A stretch of DNA of 64,000 nt. It comes from Zoroaster sp. YZ-2022. Its lineage: Eukaryota; Echinodermata; Asteroidea; Forcipulatida; Zoroasteridae. Below are positions 47,268-59,459 of the stretch, piece by piece (the first letter of the stretch is position 1; the number at the start of each line of letters is the position of its first letter). The position numbers and the translations under genes are program-made. The stretch lies in contig CM055816.1 in the NCBI GenBank assembly GCA_029582265.1, positions 93,669,588-93,733,587 on the forward strand, read 5' to 3'. The notes beneath the pieces are model-generated. The model had not been told where the DNA came from, did not search any database, and was given only the letters and a program-made list of their open reading frames with translations.

Positions 47268-49431
47268 CTTGTTGAGAGTCAAGTTCTTGATGTTGTGGAT
47301 GATGAAGAAACACACAACATATTCCCTGGTGTCAACACAAATCCAGATGAGGAGCCTATCTACCCTGGTTCAGCCAGAAAACTTGGCGTATGTATGCTGC
47401 TGCTTTCTGTTTTTATGGTGCACTACCGCCTCTCAGACGACACAATGCAGTACCTACTTGCATTACTGGGATTGTTACTGCCAGACACCAGCAGCTTGGT
47501 TACTAACCTCTATGGATTAAGGAAGTATTTACAGAAATTTACTTTCTTACCAGAAGTGCAATACTATTGCTCATTCTGTTATACAATGTGTGAAAAGTCT
47601 TCAACAACATGTCCAAATGTAATTTGTGGGAAGGATTTGACAGGATCTGGTTCTGTGAGCTACTTTGTTCAGCATAAACTTTTAGCACAACTTTAAAGTT
47701 ATGTTTAAGAGAGAACAGTTCACCGAGTCTGTTAGGTCACATCGGTTTAAGCACTATGCTTCTGTACCAGAGGGGGCTATAGCGGACATTTATGATGGAT
47801 CCATCTACAAAGGACTATTCAAAAATGGATTTTTAAGGGACAAAAATAGCATATCCTTCTCAATGAATACTGATGGAGTGGCTATTTTTAAAAGTAGCAA
47901 AGTATCAATGTGGCCGGTTTACCTCTTGGTAAATGAACTCCCGATTAAGGAAAGAAAAGCAAGGGAAAACACTTTGTTTTATGGAATTTGGCTGTCTCCA
48001 AAAAACCCTGTAATGTGGTCTTTTTTGCAGCCTCTTTACCATGAGTTACAGACATTGGAAAATGGTGTTGAACTGGAAGATCATACTGGACAATCCTTTT
48101 TGTGCCAAGCTACTCTACTTACATGTACATGCGACCTGCCTGCAAAGGCTCTCGTTACAAACGCTGTGCAATTTAACGGTAAAAATAGTTGCTGGCACTG
48201 CTTTCAAACAGGACAAACGGAAAGAACAGATAAGGGTGGTAATATACATGTTTTTCCATACCAAGCGGACGACCCTAAAGGGCCTGTACGTACAAAGGAT
48301 TCAGTGAAAAGGGATGTACGCCAAGTCATTAACAATATTCATAACCGTGAAAGCAATTATATTGTGAACGGGATAAAAGGACCAAATTGCTTGATGTATC
48401 TGAAACATTTTGATTTTGTTTCTGGCTTTATTATTGACTACATGCATGGAGTTTGCTCAGGAGTGATGAAGTTGCTGCTGAATCTTTGGTTTAGTAAAGA
48501 ACACAAACATGCTTCATTTAGCTTTTTTCCTTTCAGGGAAAGAGTCAATCGTGGTTTGTCACTAATTAAACCCACGTTGGAAATTACAAGGGTTCCTCGA
48601 TCCCTTGATGACCTTGTCCATTGGAAGGCATCCGAATATAGGAACTTTTTATTGTATTGGGGTATTCCAACACTGAATGAAATTCTTTCCACAAATTATT
48701 TACTTCATTTTGCTTGTTTGACAAAAGCAATTTTCTTACTCTCACAAGATATAATCAAACCCAATGATATAATAATTGCAGAAACTTTGTTATTTGAATT
48801 TGTTAGTGGCTTGGAAGGTTTGTATCATCAACGTTTCATGACAATGAATGTCCACCAACTTGTGCACCTTGCAGACTCGGTGAGAAAAACTGGACCTCTT
48901 TTTGCAAATAACTGTTTTATTTTTGAAGATCTTAATGGATTCATCGTGTCTCACTTACATGGGATCCAAGCAATCGACTCCCAAGTAGTTAGGACAGTTA
49001 ATTTGATTCAAGCAATTCCTGTATTACAGGAAAAGTTTAGTGGACTTGACACAGAGGCAGATTATTTTCTTGATGTTTTGCGAGGTACAACTAGATCAAC
49101 ATGGAACATTTTACAATCGGGTATTTACCGGATTGGGCAGTTTACTATGCGTACAGTAACAACAAATGAGTTTGTACTATTGAAATCAGCGTTTCCTTCT
49201 CTATATTCGGATAGACTTACATCATGGCTCAAAATATTTGTAGACAAAACCAGTTCATTTGTTTATGGATCATACTATAAAAGAATGGTTCGTAGGAATC
49301 AGTCAGTTGTGAAATATTTGAACAAAGATTCCGACATTGAGTTTGGCTCTGTGAGGTACATGTACTTTGTTCTGATTCAAGAATCCATTCATGAAGGTGC
49401 TGTTAATGTTGCTATCATTGAGCCGTTTTGA
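47268..49431 (+). pseudogene. TNP2-type (Transposase_21) transposase
   Basis: First part 47268-47694, beginning in SQVLDVVDDEETH and running through LALLGLLLPDTSS and a CxxC pair (YYCSFCYTMC). Second part 47701-49431, with SFSMNTDGVAIFKSSKVSMWPVYL, YGIWLSPKNPVMWSFLQPL, CTCDLPAKALVTN, the CWHCFQTG pair and IDYMHGVCSGVMK, all characteristic of the TNP2 domain that cuts CACTA ends. The parts are separated by one extra T in CAACTTTAAAG (about 47694). The first exon or start codon is unclear: the open frame begins without an ATG near 47268, possibly after a splice acceptor (GTTGAG|AG). Confidence 0.85.
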
Positions 49432-50469
49432 TTAAAAGGAGATTATGATGCTAATAGCTTCATTCATCCTGTTGAACCACAGTTAAACAATGTAACATTT
49501 ATTTGTTTACAAAACATTGTTTCTGTTTGCCTATATGTAAACACTGGTAGTAGTAGTTACATATGCATTGCTCCAAATAAGTATGACAGGGATTGAAGCC
49601 ATCAGACTTCAATCAAAAGAGACGTATGTCTATCAGCTACATGTACATATACATTCTACATGTATATGGCCGTGTACTCACAGGCAGTTTTGCCCCACGT
49701 CCTGCAGGACCGGGTAAATACAGATAGAAAATATGGTATGAACGAGAAAAAAATAACTAAAAAACAAACCGATGGGGCTTGGGGAACACTTTTCTAGAAC
49801 TCTCTGTTGCTTTCGATTATAATTAATTAAGGTTCTACTTTTAATTTATTTTGTATTCCTTTACCTAATTTGATGTATATAATCAATTGGAAAGTTTTGA
49901 AATAAATGGAGCATTGAATGGAGTTGAATTGAAAGTACATGTTTCAATCTGTTCAACACCAGGGTAGCTTGATTAATTTTGGTGTAAACAGAAACTCACT
50001 GTTCTATACTGTCAAATGTCATATTTAAAGTCGGAGGCTGCAGTAGTTCCTATGCTTGATTGTTCAGTGCGTTACTTTGCTCAACACTTTATTTCTTATC
50101 CGTAACTTTATTAGTCCAATTTGTATTTTAGTATGCATTGTTGATCCAGCTAGTATGTGCACTATTCCATCAACTTTCTATGAACTGTTCTTAGACATTG
50201 TGTGTATCTTTAAGTTTTTTGAGCCAGTTTTACCTTGTTGCATACAATTACCACTTAAGAACAGCTTTGCATTGAAATCGACCTTCTTCATGGTTGAACT
50301 GTAGCGAACTCAACAAATAATGTTTTGAGGGCAAACGCGGTACAATAGTTAGAATGGCCTCATTTTCTTAGCAGTATAATTTTATGTACACAATTTGTAA
50401 AATATGCTGCAACAAAATTCTTAGCTTTCATGAAGTTGACTGAATTGGTAAAAAAAAATTCTAAGTACT

Positions 50470-50870
50470 AAGCCTTCATGCACATGACTACTTATTATAG
50501 CATATAAATTAATTTATGCAACAACAAAATTCTTAGCCTTCATGAATCTGATCTGCTAACTGTATATTTTGTGCTGAAAAATTCTAAGTACTAAGCCTTC
50601 ATGTACAAAAAGGGATAAGCCTTCATGTATGTACATGACATTTAGCATTCATGCAGTATGCAAGTCTGCAACTGTAGCCTTTGACTGCTTGTGAAAAAAT
50701 TGTGGATTTTGTCGACTGCTTATAGTTATCCAATGACTACTTAATTAAGTAGTCGACTGCTCATGACTGCTTATGAAAATGTCTTCACTTCCATGACTAC
50801 TTTTGGACTGCCTAATTAAGCAGTCGGTTGTCACTGACTGCTAACAGCCTGCTTAATAAGCAGTTTTTTA
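50470..50870. repeat. right subterminal repeat cluster of the CACTA element
   Basis: Four AAGCCTTCATG copies (about 50469-50630), then GTCGACTGCTTA, TAATTAAGTAGTCGACTGC and TAAGCAGTCGG up to the terminal repeat. The same two motif classes as in the left cluster. Confidence 0.85.
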
Positions 50871-50885
50871 TGGTAAGGGAAGGCC

Positions 50886-53800
50886 ATGAAAGAACTTTTT
50901 GATGATCAAGCGTACGGATGTCTTGGCTCCATTCGTGTTCGCATTTACCAAGATCTGAACCGAATGCAGTCTCTGAGGGTGGCCGCCCTTCACAATTTAG
51001 GGACACATTTGGTCCAAGATGGCCAACTGAAGGACAGTGTCGATATATGCAGGAGACAACTTTATGCCATACACTCCATGGACCTCTGTCTTGATGAACC
51101 ACCACCCTCAAACAAAACTTGGCGAGAGGAATGTTCCATGGTTCTTGGAAAGAAGACGCCCCCATCAGAAAAGGTATGACGTTTCAAATTATTTGTTAAT
51201 AATAATCGCCACATTCTTTATCATACCATTAACAAATAAATTGTTGACATTTGTGTGGAGTTGGCTAACTAAAACAATTACGAATATTGGACTCACTCAA
51301 TTTGTAATTGATGAAGAGTAGACCCAATGACCCATTTGCTCAGACATAAAGCACGGTATGATTTTCTGACAAGATGGCAAAAGATTGTGTAATTTTAAAA
51401 AAGAGGTTCACTTTTGAACACTCTCCTTTATATTCATCTGCAGGAAATGAAGACCCTCGAGCCCATTTTCCAGATGGCACAATACTCACGCAGATGCTAC
51501 GCAAAGCTTACCAAGGTCTTCTCCCTCAGTGAAGAGAAAACAGGCCGGTGCCCAAAACAAACGGTAAGTGTTTGGTCTTTTATCCTGTAGATTTGTACGT
51601 TGCACCTAACCTATAGGCGTCGTCCATGCACTGCAGGATGTAGCCCTCTGTCAGAGACTCCTCCATGCTGTTATTTTCTTTGATGTCTTGTCCAAGTCCC
51701 CCCAACCAGCTTTGTTATATCGCCCCCCTCATTGGTCTCCCTCTTGATCTTTTTCCTGTTTTTTGGTTGCCATTCTGTGGTTCTTATGATCCACCCGTTG
51801 TTAGACATTCTCATTATATGTCCTGCTCATTTCCATTTGATAATGTTGGCATATTTGGTGATGTCTTGATGACTAGTTGAATTGTTTTAATAATAGTTAT
51901 TCATGTCACAATTTGTAAGCCAGTATTTTCTAGGTACAAAAGTAGTATTGGTATGAAACTAAGAGAACTCCCATTTAAATGGTATAGTATACACCCATAG
52001 CAATTGCGCAGATTAGTTTGTGTATATTATCACCAGCACCCAATTAGTTCTTGAAGTTGATCCAATAAGAGCTTTGTAAGTTATAAGGTTAAATGAGTGC
52101 AGCTTTAAACAATATATTATTACATATATTTATTTACATAGGTATTCATGAAACTGCAGGGTTTAACCGAGTCTGTTAAATTCAGACCTCTCTGAAGTTG
52201 TAAGTCATACTCTATCACTGGTGGATGTGGGTAAGGAGAGCGAACGTCAAAAAAGAATGATGACTGTGCAGAGGGAGCTTGTCAACCAACTCCCGGTGAA
52301 AACATGGAAGGAGGCAGAGGACAAGTTCCCTCAACACACAACAGAGACAGCACTGCAGCCATTTACAGGTATAAAATTACCACTCTCAGGAATGTCCATA
52401 GCTTAAGCACTGTGACCGCAAGCCCAGACCACATTTTGCAAGCCTGTAAAAAGTGGCCTTTGGACCACCGCTGCCTTTTTAGACCCCGTTCCCACTAGAC
52501 ACCGCAATTGTGAGGTCTGACCCCGGAATCCCCGAATTGCGAGGTCTGACACCGCAATCGGAGGATTAAGTGTAAGTGGGAACGCGAGGTGGATCGGGGT
52601 CTGACCTCGCAATTTGATCCTGGTCTGGAGTAGGTTTAAAGCCGGATCATTCCCCAGAAAGGACGGTCATCGTCTAGTGGGAACGGGAGGCGGATCATGA
52701 CACCGCAATTTGACATGGGTACATCCGGTCGGGTGAGGAAAATTCCGCAAAGGAAACTTAATAATGCAGGGTTCTCTTGGTTAAATAATGGAGGAAGGAT
52801 CCTCCATGGTTAAATCTTGTCCGGGCGCAAGTTCTGGCGGGCGATTCCCTTTTCAGCGTGTCCGCGCAAATTTTGGGGTAGAGGTTGATATTGTGTTTGA
52901 AAAAGCCTTTGGAGTGCTACGGCCCAAATCATAAGTAAATGTAAGACACATTCTGTAGCAACAGTGGTAATTTGAACATAGATTTATTGCATCCAAATAA
53001 CAAGACGGCGTTACCGAAACAGCTGGGTGGTCGTTCCTGAATATAATTGAGCTCTAGTTTTTTTGTAAACCCTTCATCATTCTAGACTGAAATTAGTGTA
53101 TTAGATTTGAAACAGCCACATCTAATTCTTTGTATATTTTATAACAACAATATTTATAACTGTTCACAATTTTCAGGCTGCAACTTTAAGCAGGGTATCC
53201 CTCGCCCGTTCTTGGCATTCGTTAGGGATGCAGTGAAATGGCGGGAGCAGGAGGCCAGTGCTCAAGAGTTGCCACCCGACACCCTGACATCTGGCGAATG
53301 CAAAATTGCATTTGTGCATGACAGCGTGGCAAGTTTGGCAGGATACCCCAGCGCTGCCTTGATTGTTGCTGACATGGAGGTAAATTCTTTAGTATCAACC
53401 TTTCTCTGTATTGGCTTGGTAAGATTTTCAAGGTAGACTTGTAGTTGCATTATGAAAAGGTCCCTCATAAGTTATAAAAATGGGGTGTAAAAACAAAACC
53501 AAATATTTGTTTTTTCACTCATCTCTCCAGCTCTGCTTTTAAACAGCATTTTGGAGATTGTTCTCTTCCCAAATGCCAAATGCCATCTTATTCTGCAGAA
53601 TGTACATTTTGTCTAATTACACAAATAATGGTGAAATATTATCAATGCATAAATAATAGTGAATGCCCATGGATGCAGCACATACAAGCCTTGAAATCAA
53701 GTCTAGCATGCATGCATCACAAGATACTGTACAGGTATGGGCAGAAAGGAAGGAAACAAACAACTACATCAGGTTTGTTGTTTAAAATAAATGAACAAGT

Positions 53801-56071
53801 AATAAATTAACGAGTGATATTTGTGTGTGTTTAATTGTTTTAGAGGACTGAAGAAGACTTTGACATCGTGAAAAGAGTCACAGTAGCAGGTGGCAAGCTA
53901 GAGTGCACTGTTGCCATCAAAGTGTCTATGGCAACTATATCCGGAACACAGAAACGACTGAAAGATGGACACTACCAGGGGCTGAAGCGTTTCTTCAAAT
54001 TTACATGTGGAAAGAAAGGTAAGGTGCCACTGCTAAAAATTGTACTCATTGCTGAATTATTTTGACACAAACAAACAGTGGTGACCGAATTGCATGAATG
54101 CATACATTCTTACACAACAACAAGTGTCAATTTTTTCATGCACTTTTTCAAAATACCATATTCCCCATTTATTTCAACTTAACAAAAGTTGTCTTACTTG
54201 TTGAATTATTTCATTTGAATAAAAAATCAAACGTGAACACTTTTTTTCTACATACATCAATTTCTCCCCATTGGCATGAAGTTTGAACCGGGCTTGTGAA
54301 AGATCTGATATATCTGTTTCTAACAATTGTAAGCTTTGTTTTCCTGATGGAGTGCTTTTTTCTTAGCAAACTTGGTCCTTTGCACAAGTGTGTTACTTTG
54401 GTAATTTTAACCAGTTGCCATCAGGATTAAAGAAACTTCTTGCCCTCCCTCGGGTTTAGTTTCAGTGAAAATCGGAAAACAATTTCTAACCATTACAAAA
54501 TTTGAATGTCAATGGAAATGTGTCATGACGATGACTTAAAAGCGTTGTTTAATGACTTTGAGTTTTGAATGGTGAGAATTTAAGATATGCTCCCGTCATT
54601 GTGTTGTTCATATCACGATCAAAGGAACAGGTCTTGGATAAAGGGTTGAGGTATAAATCCATGAAAAGAGGTCATCTAAGTAAGACTAATTGCGGTGACA
54701 CCATGTGGAATCTCAATTGAGTAGTAATTAGTTCTGAAAAGAACTGGGGGTACAACTCGACGTTTCGATCAGTATGCTCTGATCGTCCTCAGGAGCATAC
54801 TGATCGAAACGTCGAGTTGTACCCCCAGTTCTTTTCAGAACTAATTACTACTCAATTGAGATTCCACATGGTGTCACCGCAATTAGTCTTACTTATCATC
54901 CTCACCATGCAAAGCTACAAGTTTTACCTAAGAGGTCATCTGTTCATTATGTGAAGTGTCTTTTGTCAAGGGTTCACGAAGCGTGACCTGGTGACCTGGA
55001 GGAAAATAAAACATTATGCACATTATGCACATTATGCACATTATGCACATTATGCACATTATGCACATTATGCACAAAATGGCTGGGATCGACGTCTCCC
55101 GTAACAAAGCGATGCCGATATGTGCAATATGTGTATACAAAATCGAACACCCTGTTGCGGTTCGGAAAAAATGCATGGATCGGCGCCCTACGGGGTGAAC
55201 TGGTTATCTGATATTGTTTCTTATACATGTACTCAGACACCTATGTACTCGGCAGTACTTGGTACTTGGCTTAAAAGTACTTGACTACAACACTGACTGA
55301 AAATTTAAATTAAACACACAATTATGTTTATTCCTTTGATTAACTGTAATTGCAGATAAACATCATGGCACCCTTCAAGCTTTGCTAAAAGCAATTTACA
55401 GGCAAGATTATGCGTCAGCACACAAAGGCGATTTGTCAGATGTTCTGTTACAGTCCTCTCTCATTGAACATATTGTGTGTACAGAGTCCAAGGAAGGAGA
55501 TTGGATAATTGATATGACAGACAAAGGTATTGCTTTTGAAAAAAGTCACTGCATTAATGTGTCATTTGACTGCTTGAATTTAAGTTTATTGAACTGAATT
55601 ACAATTAATAAGTCTGAAGAGATAATCAATTCTATAAATTCCTGTTTCTGGATTGGAGATAATCACAAATTTTGACGAATTACTAGACGGGAACATTAAT
55701 TTTGGGCAATTGCATTGGCCGATCCAACATTATGCACCAAGCAATACCTAGACAATGTACACTGGGCTAGTTAGTGTAAAGCGTGAGACCTGAATTTAAA
55801 CTAAACATTTGGAGATAAAGCTGGCCTCATGTCAAGTTATCACAATGTATTTTTCCTTCTCTTTCATTCAGCTGATGCTGCAATTGTTGCTGCCAAGCAC
55901 ACAAGAAATTGTGTTGTGTGGAGCAAGAGCGAGTCGGCTTTGAGGGAAGCAAAGACCCTTATTGCCACTGCCATGCAGCATGAGGATGACATCAATGAAG
56001 ACTCTGATGGGATTGACAACAGTGACGAGTCAGATGTTATGACATCACTAGATGAGACGTGTTTAGATTGA
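50886..56071 (+). CDS. spliced gene of unknown function, seven exons
   Basis: Exons 50886-51173, 51444-51563, about 52186-52368, 53177-53379, 53844-54018, 55356-55526 and 55872-56071 (stop TGA), with GT-AG borders. Phases agree at six sites (0 at the first, then 1, 0, 1, 1 from the third exon on); the junction into the third exon is one base off (TTCAG|ACC needs phase 1, the previous exon ends in phase 0), so an exon or a base is missing there. Readable stretches include LGSIRVRIYQDLNRMQSL, GIPRPFLAFVRDAVKWRE, ECKIAFVHDSVASLAGYP and KRLKDGHYQGLKRFFKF. The C-terminus is acidic (EDDINEDSDGIDNSDESD). No domain or signal peptide is recognised. The 5' exons lie upstream, perhaps including 39039-39117. 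The CACTA element ends six bases before the first ATG in this exon. The consistent splicing pattern argues for a real gene. Confidence 0.65.
54678..54929. mobile_element. fold-back insertion in an intron, 12-bp target duplication
   Basis: Arms of 103 bp (54677-54779 and 54793-54895) are perfect reverse complements with a 13-bp spacer. A unique tail (CACCATGCAAAGCTACAAG) follows. AAGAGGTCATCT occurs at 54666-54677 and 54930-54941. The right arm and tail recur at 59963-60031, so this is a dispersed repeat. A 12-bp duplication suits a retrotransposed piece with 5' inversion better than a DNA MITE. Confidence 0.8.
55011..55076. repeat. 9-bp microsatellite (ACATTATGC)n
   Basis: Seven uninterrupted copies and part of an eighth, in an intron. 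Because the unit is a multiple of three, all frames stay open in part; these frames are not genes. Confidence 0.95.
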
Positions 56072-56296
56072 ATTTTATATAGTTTAGAATTGGAACGTGT
56101 TTGCAGGGTGGGAGGAGTCGGTGGACCATGTAGGACCGTATGTTTTTCCCTTTCACATAATAATACTATTAATATTATAATATTGTTGGTATATATTGCT
56201 TTCAGTAGTTCTTTTTGATGTATTTTTGAACGCACCGCCGGGTAGGCGTGTGCCACTGTTTTAAAAGTGTATGTTCAAATAAATAAATAAATAAAA

Positions 56297-57645
56297 TGAG
56301 GTTCGACTGTAACAGACATGGAAAAAAAATTTGGAAGCACTTCGAGTATTGTATGAATGTATATTTGAGGTTAACGTAAAACATGAGCTAAAACAACCAG
56401 GTAATGCATTGTTCATGTATTTATACATAAATTTTCCTAAATTTAAGTAGTAAAGGTCTTTAAATCGTAACAGTTTTAGATTTGCAAATAAGTTAGCAGT
56501 ATGATCACGGTGACCAGCATTGGAAATAATGCGAACAGCTCGCTTTTGCAACAAAAGAAGTCTGTCACAATTGACTGACGAACTACCCCAGGTTAGAACT
56601 GAATAATTTAAATACGGGAGAACAAAAAAATTATAAAGAATAACTAAAATTTCGCTTGGGATGAAGCATTTTAAACGATTCATTATACCAATATTTTTGG
56701 ATATTTTGTTTGAGACATCACTAATGTGACTCTTCCAAGTAAGATTTTCATCAATTTTTACACCTAGAAATTTGGTAATCGTTACACGATTTAAATTTAC
56801 ACCATTCAAAACTAGTGGAACAGATTGGGTATATTTCTGTTGTCTCGAACAAAATATCATATAGTTTGATTTAAGTAAATTAATACACAATTTGTTTGCT
56901 ATAAGCCATGTACTTATTTTTTCAAGTTCTATATTAAAAATCCGAATAGCTGTATCCACATTGTTATGGCTATACACCAAACTTGTGTCATCTGAAAATA
57001 AGCAGAAGGATATGATATCAGATGTATACGAAATGTCATTAATATAAATAATGAATAGTAGAGGACCTAATATAGAACCCTGTGGAACTCCACAACATAT
57101 AGATTGCTCATTTGAATTTACAGAGTTATAAAAAACAAATTGTTTTCGATTAGATAAGTAACTTTTGAACCAGTTTAGGGCTACACCACGGACACCAAAA
57201 TGTTTCAGCTTACAAACTAAAATTTCGTGGTTAACTGTATCAAAAGCTTTTGAAAGATCCAGAAATATACCAATAGAGGATTTTTCATCATCTATGGCTT
57301 TGAGCAATTTATTCACAACATACGATGTTGCTAGTTCAGTTGAACGCTTTTCTCTGAAGCCGAATTGAGATTCAGACAAAAGGTTATGTTTATTTATAAA
57401 AGTAATAAGACGGTAGTATATTAATTTTTCAAAAACTTTTGAGAATGTAGATAATACTGTAATAGGTCTATAATTGCCAATATTATGTTTGTCGCCACCC
57501 TTATGTATTGGTGTGACCTTACCTATCTTTAAACCATCCGGGAAAATGCCTGTAATTAGAGACTCATTAAAGATACAAGCAAGTGGCTTTGCTAAGACGT
57601 ACTTGGCATGTTTGATATTATGTACGGCATAAACCTGATCGATTA
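56297..57645 (-). pseudogene. LINE reverse transcriptase fragment (CR1/Jockey superfamily)
   Basis: A minus-strand frame without stops from about 57645: LAKPLACIFNESLITGIFP, IGNYRPITVLSTFSKVFEK, SESQFGFREKRSTELA, FLDLSKAFDTVNHEIL, CGVPQGSILGPLLF, and FSDDTSLV in place of the usual FADD. It ends in the thumb region (HSYNTRSASKFF), then a (TTTA)n tract at 56276-56296. No endonuclease is seen, so it is truncated at both ends. It differs in family from the LINE at 40702. Confidence 0.85.
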
Positions 57646-57659
57646 AAAGGCTGACCCAG

Positions 57660-58100
57660 CCTTTTGATAATTTGTGTTTTTAATAAACTGCCACTAATCA
57701 TTGACACATATTTTCTTTCAATGTGTCAAATAAAAGCTTATAACTTTTCATATCCCCTCAAACATTTCAATAACAAATTTCTGCAAAATTCAAAAACGAA
57801 TCATATACATTGTACACTGTACGTTATTTTGGCATAATAACGAATCATGTACATTATTTTGTGTGTGCAGTTGGAAGAGTTAGTCTGTCTTATTCTAGTA
57901 GATGCAACGTCGAGTTGTTCGCCTGCATGTTGTGTGTATGGTGCCTTTTAATAAAGTATGGTGCGGTGTTACAAAAAAATCCAAAAATGAAATTAAATAA
58001 TGTTGAACAGTGTCATTATCATTTGACTGTAATTATTAGGATAAGATACTTACGGTCATCTTTTCATTTTGGGTAGTTAAAAACCCACTTGTACATGTAC
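57660..58100. other. no recognised feature
   Basis: A+T-rich sequence between the LINE fragment and the minisatellite. Nothing with coding or repeat character was seen. Confidence 0.5.
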
Positions 58101-58101
58101 C

Positions 58102-59317
58102 GGGCTCTGAACGTATGATCGCTTGCTTGGCATGGGAGATAATATTATCCCAAATACCGGGCTCTGAAACTGGTGGTCACTTGCTTGGCATGGGAGATAA
58201 TATTATCCCAGATACCGGGCTCTGAAACTGGTGGTCGCTTGCTTGGCATGGGAGATAATATTATCCCAGATACCGGGCTCTGAAACTCATGGTCGCTTGC
58301 TTGGCATGGGAGATAATATTATCCCAAATACCGGGCTCTGAAACTGGTGGTCGCTTGCTTGGCATGGGAGATAATATTATCCCAAATACCGGGCTCTGAA
58401 AGTCATGGTGGCTTGCTTGGCATGGGAGATAATATTATCCCAAATACCGGGCTCTGAAACTGGTGGTCACTTGCTTGGCATGAGAGATAATATTATCCCA
58501 AATACCGGGCTCTGAAAGTCATGGTGGCTTGCTTGGCATGGGAGATAATATTATCCCAAATACCGGGCTCTGAAACTGGTGGTCGCTTGCTTGGCATGGG
58601 AGATAATATTATCCCAAATACCTGGCTCTAAAACTGGTGGTCGCTTGCTTGGCATGGGAGATAATATTATCCCAAATACCGGGCTCTGAAACTGCTGGTC
58701 GCTTGCTTGGCATGGGAGATAATAATTATTATCCCAAATACCGGGCTCTGAAACTGGTGGTCGCTTGCTTGACATGGGAGATAATATTATCCCAAATACC
58801 GGGCTCTGAAACTGGTGGTCGCTTGCTTGGCATGGGAGATAATATTATCCCAAATACCGGGCTCTGAAACTCATGGTCGCTTGCTTGGCATGGGAGATAA
58901 TATTATCCCAAATACCGGGCTCTGAAACTGGTGGTCGCTTGCTTGGCATGGGAGATAATATTATCCCAAATACCGGGCTCTGAAACTGGTGGTCGCTTGC
59001 TTGGCATGGGAGATAATATTATCCCAAATACCGGGCTCTGAAACTGGTGGTCGCTTGCTTGGCATGGGAGATAATATTATCCCAAATACCGAGCTCTGAA
59101 ACTCATGGTCGCTTGCTTTGCATGGGAGATAATATTATCCCAAATACCTGGCTCTGAAACTTATGGTCGCTTGCTTGGTATGGAAGATAATATTATCCCA
59201 AATACCTGGCTCTGAAACTGGTGGTCGCTTGCTTAGCATGGGAGATAATATTATCCCAAATACCGGGCTTTGAAACTGGTGGTCGCTTGCTTGGCATGGG
59301 AGATAATATTATCCAAA
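58102..59317. repeat. 58-bp minisatellite, about 21 units
   Basis: The unit runs ACCGGGCTCTGAAACTGGTG, GTCGCTTGCTTGGCATGG, GAGATAATATTATCCCAAAT. Each unit has the perfect 12-bp palindrome GATAATATTATC within TGGGAGATAATATTATCCCA. Units vary at a few fixed sites (CTGGTGG or CTCATGG), suggesting ordered expansion. One unit near 58721 has an enlarged AT core. Confidence 0.95.
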
Positions 59318-59459
59318 ATATTATGCGCACAAAAGTACGGCAGCTTGCTTAGCATGCTACAAGACAATAATTCGGGGTATTTTTGTGAAATTTGAAAAAA
59401 GCCGTAATTGCCAAAAATTGGACAGTTCACATAGTTCACATTGAGAATATTTGGTGTTT

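Larger units (their letters stand above)
43901..50880 (+). mobile_element. CACTA/EnSpm-like DNA transposon
   Basis: Terminal inverted repeats TCCCTCACCAAA and TTTATGGTAAGGGA (10 of 12 matching when reversed), with AGG on both sides (43898-43900, 50881-50883). Subterminal clusters of short repeats sit at both ends and a TNP2-type transposase is in the middle, the standard design of this superfamily. The ends are CCCT rather than CACTA. 44300-47260 holds no recognised gene, only A+T-rich DNA and a GC-richer stretch (about 46570-47260) that may be the promoter and first exons. 49432-50460 is 3' non-coding with AATAAA near 49901. Confidence 0.85.

Noticed and set aside
46565..47313. Overlapping frames on both strands upstream of the CACTA transposase
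   Set aside because: They lie in GC-richer, probably promoter or first-exon sequence and show no recognisable domains; those on the minus strand oppose the transposase.
54760..54815. Hammerhead ribozyme in the centre of the fold-back element
   Set aside because: CTGATCG and CGAAAC are present, but the invariant CTGATGA core is not, so the catalytic fold is not supported.
55016..55240. Histidine/methionine-rich frames over the microsatellite
   Set aside because: They are produced by the 9-bp repeat ACATTATGC, which keeps frames open on both strands.
58102..59317. 58-bp repeats as a CRISPR array, or TAATATTAT as a CRESS-virus nick site
   Set aside because: There are no variable spacers. The sequence matches only eight of nine positions of the geminivirus nonamer TAATATTAC, lies within a palindrome rather than in a hairpin loop, and nothing links the array to the initiator gene.
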